Shown: piece after piece, positions 60,947 to 62,128 of the stretch
How positions within the stretch are numbered: position 1 is the stretch's first letter
Layout of the letters: each line of letters opens with the position of its first letter
NCBI GenBank assembly: GCA_902776645.1
Contig: CACYQT010000011.1
Coordinates: 1 to 62,128, forward strand
DNA length: 62,128 nucleotides
Direction of reading: 5' to 3'
DNA from: an uncultured bacterium
GTDB taxonomy: Bacteria > Verrucomicrobiota > Lentisphaeria > Oligosphaerales > Oligosphaeraceae
The notes under the pieces: model-generated
The model's input: only the letters and a program-made list of their open reading frames with translations
What the model was told of the DNA's origin: nothing
Database searches by the model: none
Made by a program: the position numbers and the translations under genes

Positions 60947-62128
60947 ATGAAAATCAATTTCACCAACATCATCGGCCCCGTCAAGCCGCTCCACGGCGTC
61001 TGCAACTCCCCCGTCGCCTACGGCGACGTGATCCCCTCCTTCAAGGAGGCCGGCATCCCCTATGTCCGCCTCCACGACACGGGCGGCGCATACGGCGGCT
61101 TCCGCTTCGTCGATGTCCCCAACATCTTCCGCGACTTCAACGCCGATGAAAACAATCCCGCATCCTACGATTTCGCCTTCACCGACGCCTATCTGACCTC
61201 CCTCCATAAGTCCGGTTGCGACATCATCTACCGTCTCGGCGTCACCATCGAGAACCAGTTCCGAATCAAGGCCTATCGCATCGACCCGCCCGCCGATTTC
61301 GCCAAATGGGCCCGCATCTGCGCGAACATCGTCCGCCACTACAACGACGGCTGGGCGAACGGCCTCCATCTGAACATAACGTATTGGGAGATCTGGAACG
61401 AGCCGGAAAATCCGCCCATGTGGACGGGCACCCGCGAGCAGTATTTCGAACTCTACCGCGTCGCCGCCAATTATTTGAAGCAGCAATTTCCGGACATAAA
61501 AGTCGGCGGCTACGCAGGTTGCGGCTTCTATGCAATCAACCGCCCGAACATGAGCGATTTCTACAAAGGTTTCGTCACGTGGTTCAACGATTTCCTGCAA
61601 TTCTGCAAAAATCCCGCCACGGCCGCCCCGCTCGATTTCTATTCATGGCATCTCTACACGGCCGATCCCGACGAAATCATCCTCCATGCGAACTACGTCC
61701 GCAAGCAACTGGACGACGCGGGCTTCCGTGACACGATCAGCGTGTTCGACGAATGGAACCGCATCGACGGCTCCGCCGACCAGTTCGATCTCATGAAGGA
61801 AATGCCTGGCGCCACGTTTGTTGCGGAAGCCTTCTGCAAAATGCAGAACGGCCCGATCAACATTGCCAACTACTACGATGCCCTCCCCACCCGCTCCTAC
61901 GGCGGCCTGTTCTACTTCCCCTCCCAGAAACCGTCGAAGACCTACTATCCGTTCAAGGCCTTCAACGAGTTATACAAGCTTGGGAAGCAGGTGGTTGTGG
62001 AAAACGATACGCCGCATGTCCATGCCATCGCCGCCACCGATGGCAACGGCCGTCACGCCGTTTTCATGGTCAACACAGGCGACACGCAGGCCCTCTTAAA
62101 ATTGGAAACCGACGTCATCTTCACCCAG
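60947..62128 (+). CDS. GH39-type glycoside hydrolase (partial, C-terminus outside the window)
   Basis: From ATG 60947, 394 codons run to the window edge without a stop. There is no signal peptide. The TIM-barrel signatures are GVCNSPVAYGDVIPSF, RLHDTGGAYGGFRFVDVP, the acid/base motif YWEIWNEPENPP (E152) and a nucleophile motif VFDEWN (E269), as in GH39 beta-xylosidases and alpha-L-iduronidases. The missing part should be a short C-terminal beta domain. Probably hydrolyses xylosides or related sugars in the cytoplasm. No ribosome-binding site; the composite repeat tail ends just upstream. Confidence 0.85.
   Translation, partial: MKINFTNIIGPVKPLHGVCNSPVAYGDVIPSFKEAGIPYVRLHDTGGAYGGFRFVDVPNIFRDFNADENNPASYDFAFTDAYLTSLHKSGCDIIYRLGVTIENQFRIKAYRIDPPADFAKWARICANIVRHYNDGWANGLHLNITYWEIWNEPENPPMWTGTREQYFELYRVAANYLKQQFPDIKVGGYAGCGFYAINRPNMSDFYKGFVTWFNDFLQFCKNPATAAPLDFYSWHLYTADPDEIILHANYVRKQLDDAGFRDTISVFDEWNRIDGSADQFDLMKEMPGATFVAEAFCKMQNGPINIANYYDALPTRSYGGLFYFPSQKPSKTYYPFKAFNELYKLGKQVVVENDTPHVHAIAATDGNGRHAVFMVNTGDTQALLKLETDVIFTQ

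Noticed and set aside
1..62128. tRNA or rRNA genes
   Set aside because: No T-loop (GGTTCRANYCC) with matching acceptor stem or rRNA-like stretch was seen in the spacers.

Overview
The window (62,128 bp) looks like chromosomal DNA of a Gram-negative, glycan-degrading bacterium of the PVC superphylum, most likely a gut Lentisphaerota/Victivallales relative. The evidence is a pseudopilin starting [16 protein letters not shown] with a long C-terminal body, a UroD-like protein of the type common in that phylum, an M60 mucin-type peptidase, several large secreted sugar-acting proteins, TolC/MacB and WaaG/WaaP (outer membrane and LPS), and GC-rich genes separated by AT-rich spacers. This placement is an inference; no rRNA or tRNA was seen.

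Layout. 1-1.4 kb: the start of a leftward Rpn-type nuclease (cut by the window edge), an AT-rich spacer and a small lipoprotein. 1.4-8.1 kb: M60 peptidase (leftward), TSCPD protein, GT4 glycosyltransferase and leuS. 8.1-17.6 kb: a tripartite export operon (double-length adaptor, second adaptor, MacB-like ABC transporter, TolC-like channel), then a WaaG-WaaP fusion. 17.8-25 kb: secreted coiled-coil protein, MATE exporter, Tat-type metallophosphoesterase, GNAT, helical unknown, SRAP/YedK and dxs. 25-33.5 kb: UroD-like protein, HpcH/HpaI aldolase, zinc-ribbon membrane protein, D-2-hydroxyacid dehydrogenase, PHP phosphoesterase, AAC(3)-like and Eis-like acetyltransferases, and an alginate-export-type porin. 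33.7-47 kb: two very large related secreted proteins with a conserved Asp/Glu pair, MarC, a split transketolase plus SDR operon facing a ROK regulator, and an unknown secreted protein. 47-62 kb: SGNH plus MBOAT O-acetylation pair, a SUMF-like protein, a four-helix-bundle/zinc-ribbon protein, a pseudopilin, two paralogous secreted phosphoesterases, a six-hairpin-type protein, a propeller-like protein and a GH39 enzyme (cut by the window edge).

The most unusual content is between the genes. There is a dense set of short tandem arrays whose unit length is fixed within each family: 7 bp (GTCTCGC, TTAATGC, CTAACCA, TTTCGGC, ATGCATT), 8 bp (TCTAGAAT), 9 bp (GTCCCATCT, GACATAAGC) and 10 bp (NNATCATANN). 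A larger composite repeat occurs seven times, always on the + strand. Its two stem arms differ between copies in a compensated way and are always 54-56 nt apart, which points to a folded RNA or DNA element. A 145-bp hairpin-rich element with 9-bp terminal inverted repeats and 10-bp flanking direct repeats lies at 60.18-60.32 kb. The four-helix-bundle gene at 51.65-52.40 kb has GTCTCRC heptamer arrays on both sides and is my candidate partner for that family. Several genes take their stop codon or last residues from these repeats.
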